Source: Micromonospora sediminimaris (lineage in GTDB: Bacteria; Actinomycetota; Actinomycetes; Mycobacteriales; Micromonosporaceae). Taken from it: a stretch of DNA of 64,000 bases. The notes under the pieces were generated by a model. It had not been told where the DNA came from. It saw only the letters and a list, made by a program, of their open reading frames with translations, and did no database searches. The translations under genes and the position numbers were made by a program. The stretch's first letter is position 1; every line of letters begins with the position of its first letter. Of this stretch, positions 1-8,457 are shown one piece after another. The DNA lies in NCBI GenBank assembly GCA_900112325.1, contig FOLJ01000022.1, forward strand, positions 53,949-117,948, written 5' to 3'.

Positions 1-133
1 GATCGATCCCGGTGCGTTCGGCGAGGGCACGCAGGACGTGCGCGGACAGATCCACCGGGTGCACCGTGGCCAGGCTGCCCTTGCGCCGCCCGACCGGGGT
101 GCGCACCGCACCGACGATAACCGCGTCACTCAT
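1..133 (-). CDS. Thiolase (acetyl-CoA acetyltransferase), N-terminal fragment
   Basis: The reverse strand reads from an ATG at 133 off the left edge, giving 44 residues that begin MSDAVIVGAVRTPVG. This is the standard opening of thiolases (acetyl-CoA C-acyltransferases), which condense or cleave acyl-CoA thioesters in beta-oxidation or acetoacetyl-CoA synthesis. The RTPVG motif after the first beta strand is characteristic. The catalytic cysteine and the C-terminal His/Cys lie outside the window, so degradative and biosynthetic types cannot be told apart. The gene is divergent from the PH-domain gene at 269. Confidence 0.85.
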   Translation of the reverse strand, partial: MSDAVIVGAVRTPVGRRKGSLATVHPVDLSAHVLRALAERTGID

Positions 134-268
134 GTTTACTCCCCGGTAACTTGGGCTGGTCCCGATCCTACGCCCACCCGGGTCGACCGCCACGCCCCCG
201 CCCACGCGAACGCCGGGCGGCGCTCCGCGGCTGATGCCGGTGACCGGCGGCGCTGGCATGCTGGTGCC

Positions 269-712
269 GTGGCGTACGACACCATCGCACAGCAGTGGCG
301 GGTGCCCCTGGGCCTGCCGTTCCTCAAGCTGGCTGCCGCAGCCAGCGTGCTCGCCCTGGGGATCCTGCTCGCCGCGGGTGACCCGCTCCGGCCGGTGCTC
401 GGCGGGTTGGCCGCGGCGGTTCTCACCGGGTGGGGCCTGCGGGATCTGGTCGCGCCGGTGCGGTTGGCGGTGGACCCGACCGGCATCACCGTACCGGCCG
501 GGCTGCTGAGTCGGCGGCATCTGGCCTGGTCGATGGTGGAGACCATCCAGGTGCACCGCCGGTCCGGGCGCGGACTGGCCGGACCGACCCTGGAAATCGA
601 CACGGGCGATTCACTGCACCTGTTCAGCCGCCTCGATCTCGGCGCCGATCCGGCCGAGGTCGCCGACGCGTTGCGCACCGCCCGGGCGGGAAGCCCCGGC
701 GGCCCCGGGTGA
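269..712 (+). CDS. PH-domain-containing small membrane protein
   Basis: A 147-residue protein of unknown biochemical role. Two hydrophobic helices (about residues 16-32 and 36-54) form a hairpin. They are followed by a bacterial PH-like beta domain (about 60-140) that starts after the conserved RLAVDPTGITV strand. The GTG at 269 was chosen because it begins the conserved VAYDTIAQQWRVP segment; a longer frame upstream is rich in Arg/Ala and unlike protein. The same kind of gene (Rv0010c type) lies beside cyclophilin near gyrA in mycobacteria, and cyclophilin lies two genes away here. It converges on the rhomboid gene. Confidence 0.72.
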   Translation: MAYDTIAQQWRVPLGLPFLKLAAAASVLALGILLAAGDPLRPVLGGLAAAVLTGWGLRDLVAPVRLAVDPTGITVPAGLLSRRHLAWSMVETIQVHRRSGRGLAGPTLEIDTGDSLHLFSRLDLGADPAEVADALRTARAGSPGGPG

Positions 713-767
713 TCCACGCCCTGGGCAGCCGATGTGACCGCTTCGCCGGTGCCGTGTCGGGCAGCGG

Positions 768-1679
768 TCAGCCCAGCAGCGCGGCCGTGCGTACCAGGGC
801 CATCCCGAGCAGCGCCACGACGATGATCGCGCCGCCGCCGAACTGCACAAGGGTCCGGCGCGACCGCGGCGCGTAGGCCAGCACCAGCGCCATCAGCGCG
901 CCGAACACCAGGCCGCCCAGGTGGCCGGCGATGGAGATCTGCGGCACGGTGAAGGTGAAGATCAGGTTGATCACGAGGATGGGGAGGATGGCCGAGGTGT
1001 CCCGACCCAGGCGTCGCATGATCACAAAGATCGCCGCGAAGAGGCCGAAGATGGCGGTCGACGCTCCCGCCGACATCTGGTTGGGCGCGCTGAACACGTA
1101 GACCGCGACGTTGCCGCCGAAGCCGGCGATGAAGTAGAGCGCGGCGAACCGCAGCGGCCCGAGCACCGCCTCCAGCGAGCGGCCGAGCACCCAGAGCGCC
1201 CACATGTTCAGCAGCAGGTGCACCACGCCGTAGTGCAGGAACATCGCGGTGATCAGGCGGTACCACTGACCCTCGGCGACACCGCCGATGGTGCCGTCGA
1301 GGAACATCGCCCGGCCCAGCACCGCACCCCACTCGGTCAACGGGGTGCTGCCGCCCATCAGCCCGCCGAATCCGTTACCGCCGGCCGCCGCGTCCCCGCC
1401 CCGGTCGGAGGCAATCGAGACCAGCATCACCAGCAGGTTGAGGGCGATCAGGGTCTTGGTCACGTAACCGTGTCGGCCGACGACCCCGCCGCCGAAGGCG
1501 GTTCGCGCCGGACGCACGCTGCGGCGTCCCTCCGACACGCACTCCGGGCACTGGAACCCGACGGACGCCTCGTTCATGCAGTCCGGGCAGATCGAACGGT
1601 CGCAGCGGGTGCAGCGGACGTACGTTTCCCGGCCGGGGTGGCGGTAGCAGGCCGGCGTGGTCGGCGGGGACTCGCTCAT
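768..1679 (-). CDS. Rhomboid-family intramembrane serine protease with N-terminal zinc-binding box
   Basis: A 303-residue membrane protein. Residues 10-48 carry a B-box-like zinc finger (CYRH, CTRCDRSICPDC, CPEC). Six or more transmembrane helices follow from about residue 75. The rhomboid core is visible: HxxxN in FLHYGVVHLLLNMW (about 148-159), catalytic Ser207 in GAST, and catalytic His253 in AGHLGG. The usual GxSG reads GAST here, so the Gly after Ser is Thr. Rhomboids cut transmembrane substrates within the bilayer; the substrate is unknown. The gene is downstream of the cyclophilin gene on the same strand, with a strong hairpin between them, so it probably has its own promoter. Confidence 0.9.
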   Translation of the reverse strand: MSESPPTTPACYRHPGRETYVRCTRCDRSICPDCMNEASVGFQCPECVSEGRRSVRPARTAFGGGVVGRHGYVTKTLIALNLLVMLVSIASDRGGDAAAGGNGFGGLMGGSTPLTEWGAVLGRAMFLDGTIGGVAEGQWYRLITAMFLHYGVVHLLLNMWALWVLGRSLEAVLGPLRFAALYFIAGFGGNVAVYVFSAPNQMSAGASTAIFGLFAAIFVIMRRLGRDTSAILPILVINLIFTFTVPQISIAGHLGGLVFGALMALVLAYAPRSRRTLVQFGGGAIIVVALLGMALVRTAALLG

Positions 1680-1791
1680 CGCTGGCCCCAGACACCCGAG
1701 CGCTCAGTCATGCGAGCAAAGGTACCCCGAGCCGCCACTCAGGCGGGTCGAGGCGTACCCGGCGAAGTGCTGGCGGCCGTCGGCAGAGCGA

Positions 1792-1830
1792 AGACTGGTC
1801 CGGACACCGGTGGAGTGTCCGGACCAGTCT
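1792..1830. terminator. Perfect 16-bp inverted repeat between cyclophilin and rhomboid genes
   Basis: Arms AGACTGGTCCGGACAC (1792-1807) and GTGTCCGGACCAGTCT (1815-1830) pair perfectly across a 7-base loop. It lies after the cyclophilin stop and before the rhomboid start on the minus strand. There is no T-tract, so it is either a GC-rich actinobacterial terminator or an operator. Termination of the cyclophilin transcript is the simpler reading. Confidence 0.6.
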
Positions 1831-1941
1831 GCAAGCCGCCGGTCGCCGTCGACGTGCCCGAGCCGGCACTCGGCGATTGGTCGACCAGACCATGAACCCG
1901 CACGGCGAGCCGGCCCTTCGGCACCGCCCGCAGACGCCCGG

Positions 1942-2469
1942 TCAGGCCGAGCGCTCGATCTCGACGCGCTCGATGACGACGTCCTGGAGCGGCCGGTCGC
2001 TGGGGCCGGTCGGGGTGTTGGCGATCGCCTCGACGATCTTCGCGGACTGCTCGTCGGCTACCTGCCCGAAGATGGTGTGCCGGTTGTTCAGGTGCGGCGT
2101 CGGCGAGACGGTGATGAAGAACTGCGAGCCGTTGGTGCCGGGTCCGGCGTTCGCCATCGCCAGCAGGTACGGCCGGTCGAACCGCAGCTCGGGGTGGAAC
2201 TCGTCGGCGAAGGTGTAGCCCGGCCCGCCCCGGCCGGTGCCCGTCGGGTCACCCATCTGAATCATGAAACCGCTGATCACCCGGTGCGAGATGGTGCCGT
2301 CGTAGTACGGGCCACTGCCCGGCTGCCCGGTCCGCGGGTCGGTGTACTCGCGGGTGCCCTCGGCCAACTCGACGAAGTTGCGGACGGTCTTCGGGGCGTG
2401 GTTACCGAAGAGCTCCAGCCGGATCGGGCCGGCGTTGGTGTGCAGGGTGGCGTAGACAGCCTCGGCCAC
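1942..2469 (-). CDS. Cyclophilin-type peptidyl-prolyl cis-trans isomerase
   Basis: A 175-residue single-domain cyclophilin, the usual length for a cytoplasmic PpiA/PpiB-type enzyme, with no signal peptide. It catalyses cis-trans isomerisation of X-Pro bonds. Visible active-site segments include YYDGTISHRVISGFMIQMGD (about 55-74; Arg, Phe, Met, Gln of the catalytic pocket), MANAGPGTNGSQFFI and NRHTIFGQV. The GTG at 2469 is preceded by AAGGAGT at good spacing. In other actinobacteria a cyclophilin gene lies close to gyrA and oriC beside PH-domain and rhomboid genes, as it does here. Confidence 0.95.
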   Translation of the reverse strand: MAEAVYATLHTNAGPIRLELFGNHAPKTVRNFVELAEGTREYTDPRTGQPGSGPYYDGTISHRVISGFMIQMGDPTGTGRGGPGYTFADEFHPELRFDRPYLLAMANAGPGTNGSQFFITVSPTPHLNNRHTIFGQVADEQSAKIVEAIANTPTGPSDRPLQDVVIERVEIERSA

Positions 2470-2585
2470 GGGTACTCCTTATTCGTTGGTCAGTTCCATG
2501 CGGATCCTCCCATGTGCCCGATCTGGACATGCGGAGGCATCCGAAGGTGGAGGATGAGACAGAGCAACTCCCAGGAGGTGGGACC

Positions 2586-3323
2586 GTGTTTGGAAACTGG
2601 CGGCGAAAGACCCAGGCGCAGTTGGCCCGGGCCGAATTGAACCGCAGCATCGGTCACCTGAGGCAGGCCGCCACGCATGCCGCGAGGGGCGCCGGCGACA
2701 CGGTCGGCCCGCGATTCCAGGCGGCCCGCGGTGCGGTGGCACCGACCGCCGTCGTGGTCCGGGACCGGGCATCGAACGGCCTCGCATCGACGGCCGCAGC
2801 CCTCGCGCCGCTTGCTCTGGCCGTACGTCACGCGCAGTCCGACGCGGCCGATCGGGCCGCCAAGGGGAAGAAGGCCGCGGTCGCCAAGCAGGCCGCGGTC
2901 AGTAGGAAGGCGAAGAAGATGAAGGCGAAGAAGAAGTCCCGCCGGAGCGGGACCATGGTCGGCCTGCTGGCCGCCGGTGCGGTGGCCGGGCTGGCCGGCG
3001 CGATGGCCCTGCGGCGGCACCGCGAGCAGCAGGAGTGGGCCGAGTACGACGCGGGTGCCGCGCTTGAGCCGATGCACGAGGAGGTGGAGACCATCGAGGT
3101 GCGTACGACCGGCCCGGCCGGTGCCGGCAAGGTCTCGACCGGAGCGGGCAGCTCGGCGGTGGCCAGCGGCGACAGCGCCTCCACCACCCCCACCGCGACC
3201 GCGCCGTCCGGGGTCGCCACCGGGAAGGTCCCCTCGGTCGCCGAGGGTGCCCGCACCAGCAGCGGCCGCCCCGCCGACGACCTGAGCAAGGCCACCAACC
3301 ACAAGTCCAACACCCGCGCCTGA
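2586..3323 (+). CDS. Conserved hypothetical protein: Ala/Lys-rich helical protein with one transmembrane segment
   Basis: A 245-residue protein that I cannot assign to a characterised family. It has an Ala/Arg-rich amphipathic N-terminal half (about 1-85), a strongly basic stretch of Lys/Ala repeats (about 95-125), one hydrophobic helix (LLAAGAVAGLAGAMAL, about 128-145), and an acidic then Ser/Thr/Ala-rich tail likely to be disordered. The layout recalls DUF3618 or other membrane-anchored nucleoid/envelope proteins. GTG 2586 was chosen over an upstream ATG because AGGAGGT (2573-2579) sits 6 bases before it. Confidence 0.6.
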   Translation: MFGNWRRKTQAQLARAELNRSIGHLRQAATHAARGAGDTVGPRFQAARGAVAPTAVVVRDRASNGLASTAAALAPLALAVRHAQSDAADRAAKGKKAAVAKQAAVSRKAKKMKAKKKSRRSGTMVGLLAAGAVAGLAGAMALRRHREQQEWAEYDAGAALEPMHEEVETIEVRTTGPAGAGKVSTGAGSSAVASGDSASTTPTATAPSGVATGKVPSVAEGARTSSGRPADDLSKATNHKSNTRA

Positions 3324-3359
3324 CCACTCCCCCTCCCGCCCCCCACCCCTGTCAAGGAT

Positions 3360-3414
3360 GATCATGAAGTTGTCGCCGCGCACACCGGTGTGTCGCGGCG
3401 ACAACTTCATGGTC
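3360..3414. terminator. Long hairpin (bidirectional terminator / dispersed repeat) between convergent genes
   Basis: ATGAAGTTGTCGCCGCG (3364-3380) is the exact inverse of 3394-3410. The centre holds the palindrome CACACCGGTGTG, so the stem reaches about 23 bp with one bulged base, plus weaker outer pairs GATC/GGTC. It lies between the convergent genes ending at 3323 and 3459, as expected of a bidirectional terminator. Confidence 0.7.
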
Positions 3415-3458
3415 AGCGCAGCCAGCGACGCGGGCGGTCGGGGGAAGGGAGGGTCGGG

Positions 3459-4646
3459 TCAGAGCCAGTCGTTGCGGCGGAACCAGCGGTAGAGGGCCAG
3501 CGAGATGCTGAGCATCAGGGCCAGCACCACGGGGTAGCCGTAGGTCATCCTCAGCTCCGGCATGAAGTCGAAGTTCATGCCGTAGATGCCGGCGATCGCG
3601 GTCCACACGGCGGCGATGGCCGCCCAGGCCGCGATCTTGCGCATGTCGTTGTTCTGGTCGACCGTCACCTGGGCCAGCCGCGCCTGAAGGATCGAATTGA
3701 GCAGGTCGTCGTAGGAGTTGACCTGCTCGACGGTGCGGCTGAGGTGGTCCTGCACGTCTCGGAAGTAGCGGCGCACCTCCTTGGGCACGTCCCGGTTCAT
3801 CTGCGAGGTCAGCGTCACCAGCGGCCGTTGCAACGGCATCACCGCCCGCTTGAACTCGACCAGTTCCCGCTTCATCTGGTAGATCCGCTGGATCCGGCCG
3901 CTGGTCTGGCGGTCGAAGACCTCCGTCTCCAGCACGTCCATGTCGTCCTCAAGCTGGTCGGCAACCTCCAGGTAGAGGTCGACGACCCGGTCCGTGATCG
4001 CGTACGCCACCGCCCAGGGACCGTTGAGCAGCAACTCCCGGCGAGCCTCCAACTCCTCGCGTACGGGCGCGAGCCGGCAGGCGTCGCCGTGCCGGACACT
4101 GACCACGAACTGCGGGCCGATGAAGAGCATCACCTGCCCGGTCTCCACCACCTCGGAGTTCTCCGTCAGCTCGGTGTGCTCGCAGTAGCGGGCGGTACGC
4201 AGCACCAGGAAGCTGACCTCGCCGAAACGTTCCAGCTTCGGACGCTGCTGGGCCTTGACCGCGTCCTCCACGGCCAGTTCGTGCAGCCCGTACGTGGTGG
4301 CGATCTCGGTCATCTCGGCCAGCTCCGGCTCGTGCAGGCCGAGCCAGACGAAGCCGGCCTCGGCGCTGCGAGCCGCGGCCAGCGCGTCGGCGTAGTCCCA
4401 GTCGCCGGCCTGCCGTTGACCGTCGAGATAGAGCGCGCAGTCGACCACCGCGCTACGTCGCCGGTCGGCCGTCGGCTCACCCGACTGGGCTCCGTCCGAG
4501 CTGAGCCGGCGCGTCACGGCCCGCACGGGTGACCAGTTGCGGGGCCGCAGGGCGCGGCCCCCGGTGGCGCCCACGTTCCGGTTGCCAGTGGTGGCCGGGC
4601 CGTCCGGGGAGGTCGTCCCCGCGCGTTGCGTCCGCTCCGTCATCAC
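3459..4646 (-). CDS. corA: CorA-family magnesium/cobalt transporter
   Basis: A 395-residue protein with the CorA layout: a disordered basic N-terminus (1-65), a large soluble alpha/beta funnel domain, a long helix, then two C-terminal transmembrane helices. The signature YGMN is at 355-358 at the end of TM1, followed by the short acidic loop FDFMPEL and TM2, and the protein ends in the basic RWFRRNDWL. CorA forms homopentameric channels for Mg2+ (also Co2+/Ni2+) in the inner membrane. MM at the start leaves ATG 4646 or 4643 possible. It converges on the gene ending at 3323. Confidence 0.92.
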   Translation of the reverse strand: MMTERTQRAGTTSPDGPATTGNRNVGATGGRALRPRNWSPVRAVTRRLSSDGAQSGEPTADRRRSAVVDCALYLDGQRQAGDWDYADALAAARSAEAGFVWLGLHEPELAEMTEIATTYGLHELAVEDAVKAQQRPKLERFGEVSFLVLRTARYCEHTELTENSEVVETGQVMLFIGPQFVVSVRHGDACRLAPVREELEARRELLLNGPWAVAYAITDRVVDLYLEVADQLEDDMDVLETEVFDRQTSGRIQRIYQMKRELVEFKRAVMPLQRPLVTLTSQMNRDVPKEVRRYFRDVQDHLSRTVEQVNSYDDLLNSILQARLAQVTVDQNNDMRKIAAWAAIAAVWTAIAGIYGMNFDFMPELRMTYGYPVVLALMLSISLALYRWFRRNDWL

Positions 4647-4896
4647 GCCCTCCCCCCGCCGGCTGCGGTTTGCAGGTTACGCCGCCGCAGTGATCATGAC
4701 CGGGCGGCAGGGGTGGCGCCGGACGGACCGGACCGCATCGGGGGGGGTGAGGGGGCGACCCGGCCCGCCCGGCGCCGTGGGGGCGGGGGTTGTGCGTACG
4801 CGTGGTGAGACGCTCGCAGCATTGTGGGCCCCGAGTCGCCTCAGCGGGAGACCCGGGCCGACCGGTATCGCCGTACTGTCGGAAAGCCGACAGAAA

Positions 4897-5991
4897 TTAG
4901 CCGCGCACCGCCTTCATCGCCTCGGCCAGCCGCCGAACTCCCTCGTCGATCCGATCCGCGGTGACCGCCGAATAGGCCAGCCGGAGCGCGGACCGGCCGC
5001 CGTCGATCACGAAGTCGCTGCCCTTGACCACCGCGACGCCACGCTCGGCCGCCGCCGGAGCGAGCCGGTCGACCGCCACGTCCTCCGGCAACTCGACCCA
5101 GAGGAAGTAGCCACCGTCCGGCTCCACGAACCGGGCCTCCGGAATGTGCCGGCGCAGCGACTCGGCGAGGACCGTGGCGCGCTCGCCGAGGGCCGCCCGG
5201 ACCGTCTCGATGGAACGCCCGATGTCCCCCGACACGCAGAACTGGTGCACGATGGCCTGGGAAACCATGCCGGGCGAGATGTAGAGGCTGGTCGCCTTCT
5301 TCGCGATGTCGCCGATCAGGTCCGCCGGGCCCACCAGGTAACCCACCCGCACCCCCGGGCAGACGGTCTTGGTGAAGCTGGAGGCGTGCACGACCACGTT
5401 GCGGGTGTCCATCGACAGCATCGACGGCAGCGCCTCGCCCCGGAACCGGATGTCCGCGTACGGGTCGTCCTCGAAGATCGTGAAACCGAACTCCGCAGCC
5501 AGGTCCAGCAGCTCGCGGCGCTTCTCCAGGGACAACGTCACGCCGGCCGGATTCTGGTAGTTCGGGATCACGTGGGCCAGCCGAGGACGCACCCCGGACT
5601 CCAGCAGCTTGCGCAACTCGGCGGTGTCCAGACCGTCCGGCTGGATGGTGACAGCGTGCAGCTCACTGCCCATGTTCCGCAGATTCAGCAGGGTGCGGTC
5701 GTAGGTGGGACGCTCCACCACCACCGCGTCGCCGGGGCGGACCAGGTGATCGAAGAGAAAGGCGTCGGCCTGCAACGATCCGTTGGTGACCAGCACCTGC
5801 TCCGCCTCGACACCGTGCTTCTCGGCGATCCACTTCCGGAGCGGGACGTAGCCGACGGAGGTGCCGTACGCGGTCACCCCGGCGGGGTCGGCGTCGAAGG
5901 CGCGGACGGCGGCGGCCTTGAGCCCCTCGACATCGACGATGTCCAGTGAGGGGGCGCCACGGGCAAAGGAGATCAGCTGCTCGGCGGTCAT
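4897..5991 (-). CDS. PLP-dependent class I/II aminotransferase (LysN / MocR-like catalytic domain)
   Basis: A 364-residue fold-type I aminotransferase without the N-terminal GntR DNA-binding domain found in MocR proteins. PLP-site residues are visible: Asn147 in NYQNPAG, Asp176/Tyr178 in FEDDPYAD, and Schiff-base Lys208 in SSFTKTVCPGVRVGY. The family includes 2-aminoadipate, aromatic and branched-chain aminotransferases, and the substrate cannot be read from sequence. It starts at ATG 5991 and is monocistronic by context, with about 250 bases on its downstream side before corA. Confidence 0.88.
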   Translation of the reverse strand: MTAEQLISFARGAPSLDIVDVEGLKAAAVRAFDADPAGVTAYGTSVGYVPLRKWIAEKHGVEAEQVLVTNGSLQADAFLFDHLVRPGDAVVVERPTYDRTLLNLRNMGSELHAVTIQPDGLDTAELRKLLESGVRPRLAHVIPNYQNPAGVTLSLEKRRELLDLAAEFGFTIFEDDPYADIRFRGEALPSMLSMDTRNVVVHASSFTKTVCPGVRVGYLVGPADLIGDIAKKATSLYISPGMVSQAIVHQFCVSGDIGRSIETVRAALGERATVLAESLRRHIPEARFVEPDGGYFLWVELPEDVAVDRLAPAAAERGVAVVKGSDFVIDGGRSALRLAYSAVTADRIDEGVRRLAEAMKAVRG

Positions 5992-6118
5992 GGCTGTTCA
6001 GCGTACGGGCGGAGGTGGGACGTGCGCGGAAGGCACGGCGATGTCCGCATCCTGAGCCACCGGGTCGGGTGAACGGGCACGTCCGGTGGCCGACCCCACC
6101 CGCCGACTGTGCGGCAGA

Positions 6119-6577
6119 TCAGGCCGGAAGGCCGACCGGCTCGTCCTGCGGCCGGCGTGACGTCCCCGCGACCCGCAGGCCGAGCAGAGTCATCAGCTGC
6201 CCCCAGTCGAAGTAGGACCGCCAGGCGGCGATCCGTCCCCGTCGCACCCGGACCACGTCCACCACTTCCCAGGCGACGTCCCGTCCGGTGGGCGCGACGG
6301 TCCCGAACGGGGTGTGCAGCACGCCGGTGTGGGTGCCGGTCAGCAGGTGCTCGACCGCCGCGCCACCGGCCGTGCGTACCGCACCGAGCGGATCGACCCG
6401 CAGGTCGGGAAAGGCACCCGTCCAGGTACGCAGCAGGGCCGGCAACTCGGTCGGACGCACCGTGACGCCGGGCATGGCGTAACGCGCATCCGTCGCGTAC
6501 AGCTCCGGCAGGCGAGCCACGTCGCGCCGCAGGAGCATCTCGTACTGCTGCTGGATCAACCGGTCCGCGCCACGCAT
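6119..6577 (-). CDS. SnoaL-like polyketide cyclase / ester cyclase-fold protein
   Basis: A 152-residue NTF2-like protein. It has the SnoaL pattern: an N-terminal helix (LIQQQYEMLLRRDVARLPELYA), the PELPALLRTWTGAFPDLRV segment, and beta strands ending in DVVRVRRGRIAAWRSYFDW. The family ranges from polyketide ring cyclases to stress or unknown proteins, and no polyketide genes are nearby. ATG 6577 was chosen because GGGGAGG lies just upstream; a start at 6598 would overlap that site. Confidence 0.7.
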   Translation of the reverse strand: MRGADRLIQQQYEMLLRRDVARLPELYATDARYAMPGVTVRPTELPALLRTWTGAFPDLRVDPLGAVRTAGGAAVEHLLTGTHTGVLHTPFGTVAPTGRDVAWEVVDVVRVRRGRIAAWRSYFDWGQLMTLLGLRVAGTSRRPQDEPVGLPA

Positions 6578-6687
6578 CACGCCTCCCCGCGCGGGCACGA
6601 TCGGCCCGCGCCCGCAACAGGGGCATTACCCGCCGACCGGCCCGCCCAACCCGGGACGGATCGATCGACCGCCGATCGGCGACCTGG

Positions 6688-7080
6688 TCAGCCGGTGCCG
6701 ACCATCCGGCTGGCCGCCCACACCCGCATGATGTCGCGTACGGAGATGACGCCGGCGACCTCCCGACCGTCGAGGACGACCAGGTGCCGGAAGCCACCCC
6801 GGGCCATCGCCGCCGCCGCTTCCTCGATCGTCCATTCCGGCCCCGCGTAGACGACGTCCCAGGTCAGGTGGGCCCCGGTCCGTTCGACGTCGCAATCAAG
6901 ACCGGCTCCGATCGCGTTGAGCACATCCCGCTCGGTCATGATCCCGATGCCCTCGGAATCCGGGTCGATCACCACCGCCGACCCGATACGGCGCTCCGAC
7001 ATCATCCGCGCCGCCTGCCGCAGCGTGTGCTCCGGACCGACCACGAGGATCTCACTGGACATAGCTTCCCGAACCTGCAT
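6688..7080 (-). CDS. Tandem CBS-domain protein
   Basis: A 130-residue stand-alone Bateman module with two CBS domains (about 7-60 and 73-127), each ending in the usual acidic/Arg helix (TERDVLNAI, SVRDIMRVW). Such proteins bind adenine nucleotides (AMP, ATP, SAM) and regulate partners. No partner domain is fused, so the target is unknown. It is divergent from the Nudix gene at 7198, with 117 bases between starts. Confidence 0.88.
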   Translation of the reverse strand: MQVREAMSSEILVVGPEHTLRQAARMMSERRIGSAVVIDPDSEGIGIMTERDVLNAIGAGLDCDVERTGAHLTWDVVYAGPEWTIEEAAAAMARGGFRHLVVLDGREVAGVISVRDIMRVWAASRMVGTG

Positions 7081-7197
7081 GACACATCACCCCTTTGGGA
7101 CGGCTGCACCCGGTTACCCGCAATGGTGAGCCCCGTAGGTTTCCAGGACAAGACCGGACATCGTCGCGGCGGGACGGTCGCGGCTACTGTTCTTGAC

Positions 7198-7647
7198 GTG
7201 TCCACCGAGCCGCTGCGCTGCGCGGGAGCGCTGATCGTCGCCCCCGACGGACGCCTGTTCTTCCAACGCCGCTCGCCGCACCGGCGACTCTTCCCCAACT
7301 GCTGGGACATCGTCGGCGGGCACCTCGAACCGGGCGAGTCCGTGCACGACGCGCTGCACCGGGAGGTCACCGAGGAGACCGGCTGGCGGGTGTCCGAGGT
7401 GCTCGCCGAGGTCGGCGAGTACCGCTACGTCGGAGACGACGGCCTGGCCCGGGTCGAGAGCGACTGGCTGGTCCGGGTCGATGGCGAGCTGACCGCGCCC
7501 GTACTTGAGGCGGGCAAGCACACCGAGTACCGCTGGCTCGGCCCCGACGATCTCGACCTGCTCGACGAGCACCGTGACGTCAACGACGGGTTGATTCGGC
7601 ACATCGCCGAGCGGGCCTTCGCCGTGCTGCGGTCCATCGGTTCGTGA
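7198..7647 (+). CDS. Nudix hydrolase
   Basis: A 149-residue Nudix-fold protein. The Nudix box runs from GHLEPGESVHDAL to REVTEETGW (about residues 41-63), matching GX5EX7REUXEEXGU, the Mg2+ site for hydrolysing nucleoside diphosphates linked to another moiety. The substrate is not predictable; the class includes isopentenyl-diphosphate isomerase-like and 8-oxo-dGTPase-like enzymes. GTG 7198 is preceded by TACTGT (7185-7190) with 7 bases between, consistent with a leaderless message. The stop overlaps the start of the next gene by 4 bases, indicating coupling. Confidence 0.88.
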   Translation: MSTEPLRCAGALIVAPDGRLFFQRRSPHRRLFPNCWDIVGGHLEPGESVHDALHREVTEETGWRVSEVLAEVGEYRYVGDDGLARVESDWLVRVDGELTAPVLEAGKHTEYRWLGPDDLDLLDEHRDVNDGLIRHIAERAFAVLRSIGS

Positions 7648-8387
7648 GCGACACGGTCGGGCTTGCTCCGCACCGGTACGCGGCGCTGGTGGCACCCGCC
7701 GTGGACCGGGTCTTCACCGCGGCCATGCAGGCCGGTCGGCACGGCGGCGGGGCCGAGCTGAGCCAGCGGTACGGCGGACCGCCCGCCACCGGCTTCCTGG
7801 TGGAGCTGCGCACCCGGCTGGCCGTACCGGGTGGCACGGTCGACGGTCCGGGGTTCGCCGCGGTGACCCGCTACCGGGATCCGACCGCCTGCCGGCGCAG
7901 TCTTGACCGGCACGTCGCCTACGGCATGATCCACCGCCGGGCGGACGGCGGGCTTGCCGCCACCGAGCGCGGCCTGGCCTTTCTCGCCGAGCTGTACCAG
8001 GTGCACGCCGAGGTGACCGAGGAGCTGTGGGCCGGACACCACGACCGGGTGCTGCGGCTGGTGCAGGTCGCCGGCCGGCTGTTGACCGCCACGCAGGGCG
8101 GCGAGGCATTCCACGCGGTGGCACCCCCGTACGAGCCGGACAGCGCCCCGCCCGGCCTGCTGCTGCTCAACCGGCTCGGCGCGCTGCGCTACCACCGGGC
8201 CGACGCGCACGCCGCCGCCTGGGAGGCCGCCGGACACACCGCCGCGAGCATCGCGGAGCTGCCGAACGGTCCGCAGCGCCAGGCCATCGAGTTGGAGACC
8301 GACCGCCGAGCGGCCGGCCCGTACGCCGTGCTGACCGCCGAGGAACGGTTGACCATGCTCGCCGACCTGGCGGCTCTGCCCGGCTGA
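7644..8387 (+). CDS. SCO6745-family protein (helix-turn-helix-like, unknown function)
   Basis: A 247-residue mostly helical protein resembling the actinobacterial SCO6745 family, which has winged-helix-like character and no defined biochemical role. The segment LDRHVAYGMIHRRADGGLAATERGLAFLAEL (split around residues 94-120) looks like a winged helix followed by a dimerisation helix. It starts at GTG 7644, overlapping the Nudix stop by 4 bases, so the two genes are probably co-translated. Confidence 0.65.
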   Translation: MSDTVGLAPHRYAALVAPAVDRVFTAAMQAGRHGGGAELSQRYGGPPATGFLVELRTRLAVPGGTVDGPGFAAVTRYRDPTACRRSLDRHVAYGMIHRRADGGLAATERGLAFLAELYQVHAEVTEELWAGHHDRVLRLVQVAGRLLTATQGGEAFHAVAPPYEPDSAPPGLLLLNRLGALRYHRADAHAAAWEAAGHTAASIAELPNGPQRQAIELETDRRAAGPYAVLTAEERLTMLADLAALPG

Positions 8388-8457
8388 CCGGGGTGCGCAC
8401 CGGCCGCTGGCCGCTGACCGGCGACAGCGCCGCCACGGGCGGCGCTATCCTCCTTCG

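Noticed and set aside
2490..3410. Long minus-strand open frame opposite the gene at 2586-3323, and many similar frames elsewhere
   Set aside because: GC-rich codon bias opens antisense frames. The translations are Arg/Gly/Ala/Pro-rich with no family motifs, while the plus strand has a ribosome site and protein-like composition.
6119..6598. SnoaL-like gene as evidence of a polyketide cluster
   Set aside because: No ketosynthase, acyl carrier protein or tailoring gene is nearby; the fold is used in many unrelated proteins.
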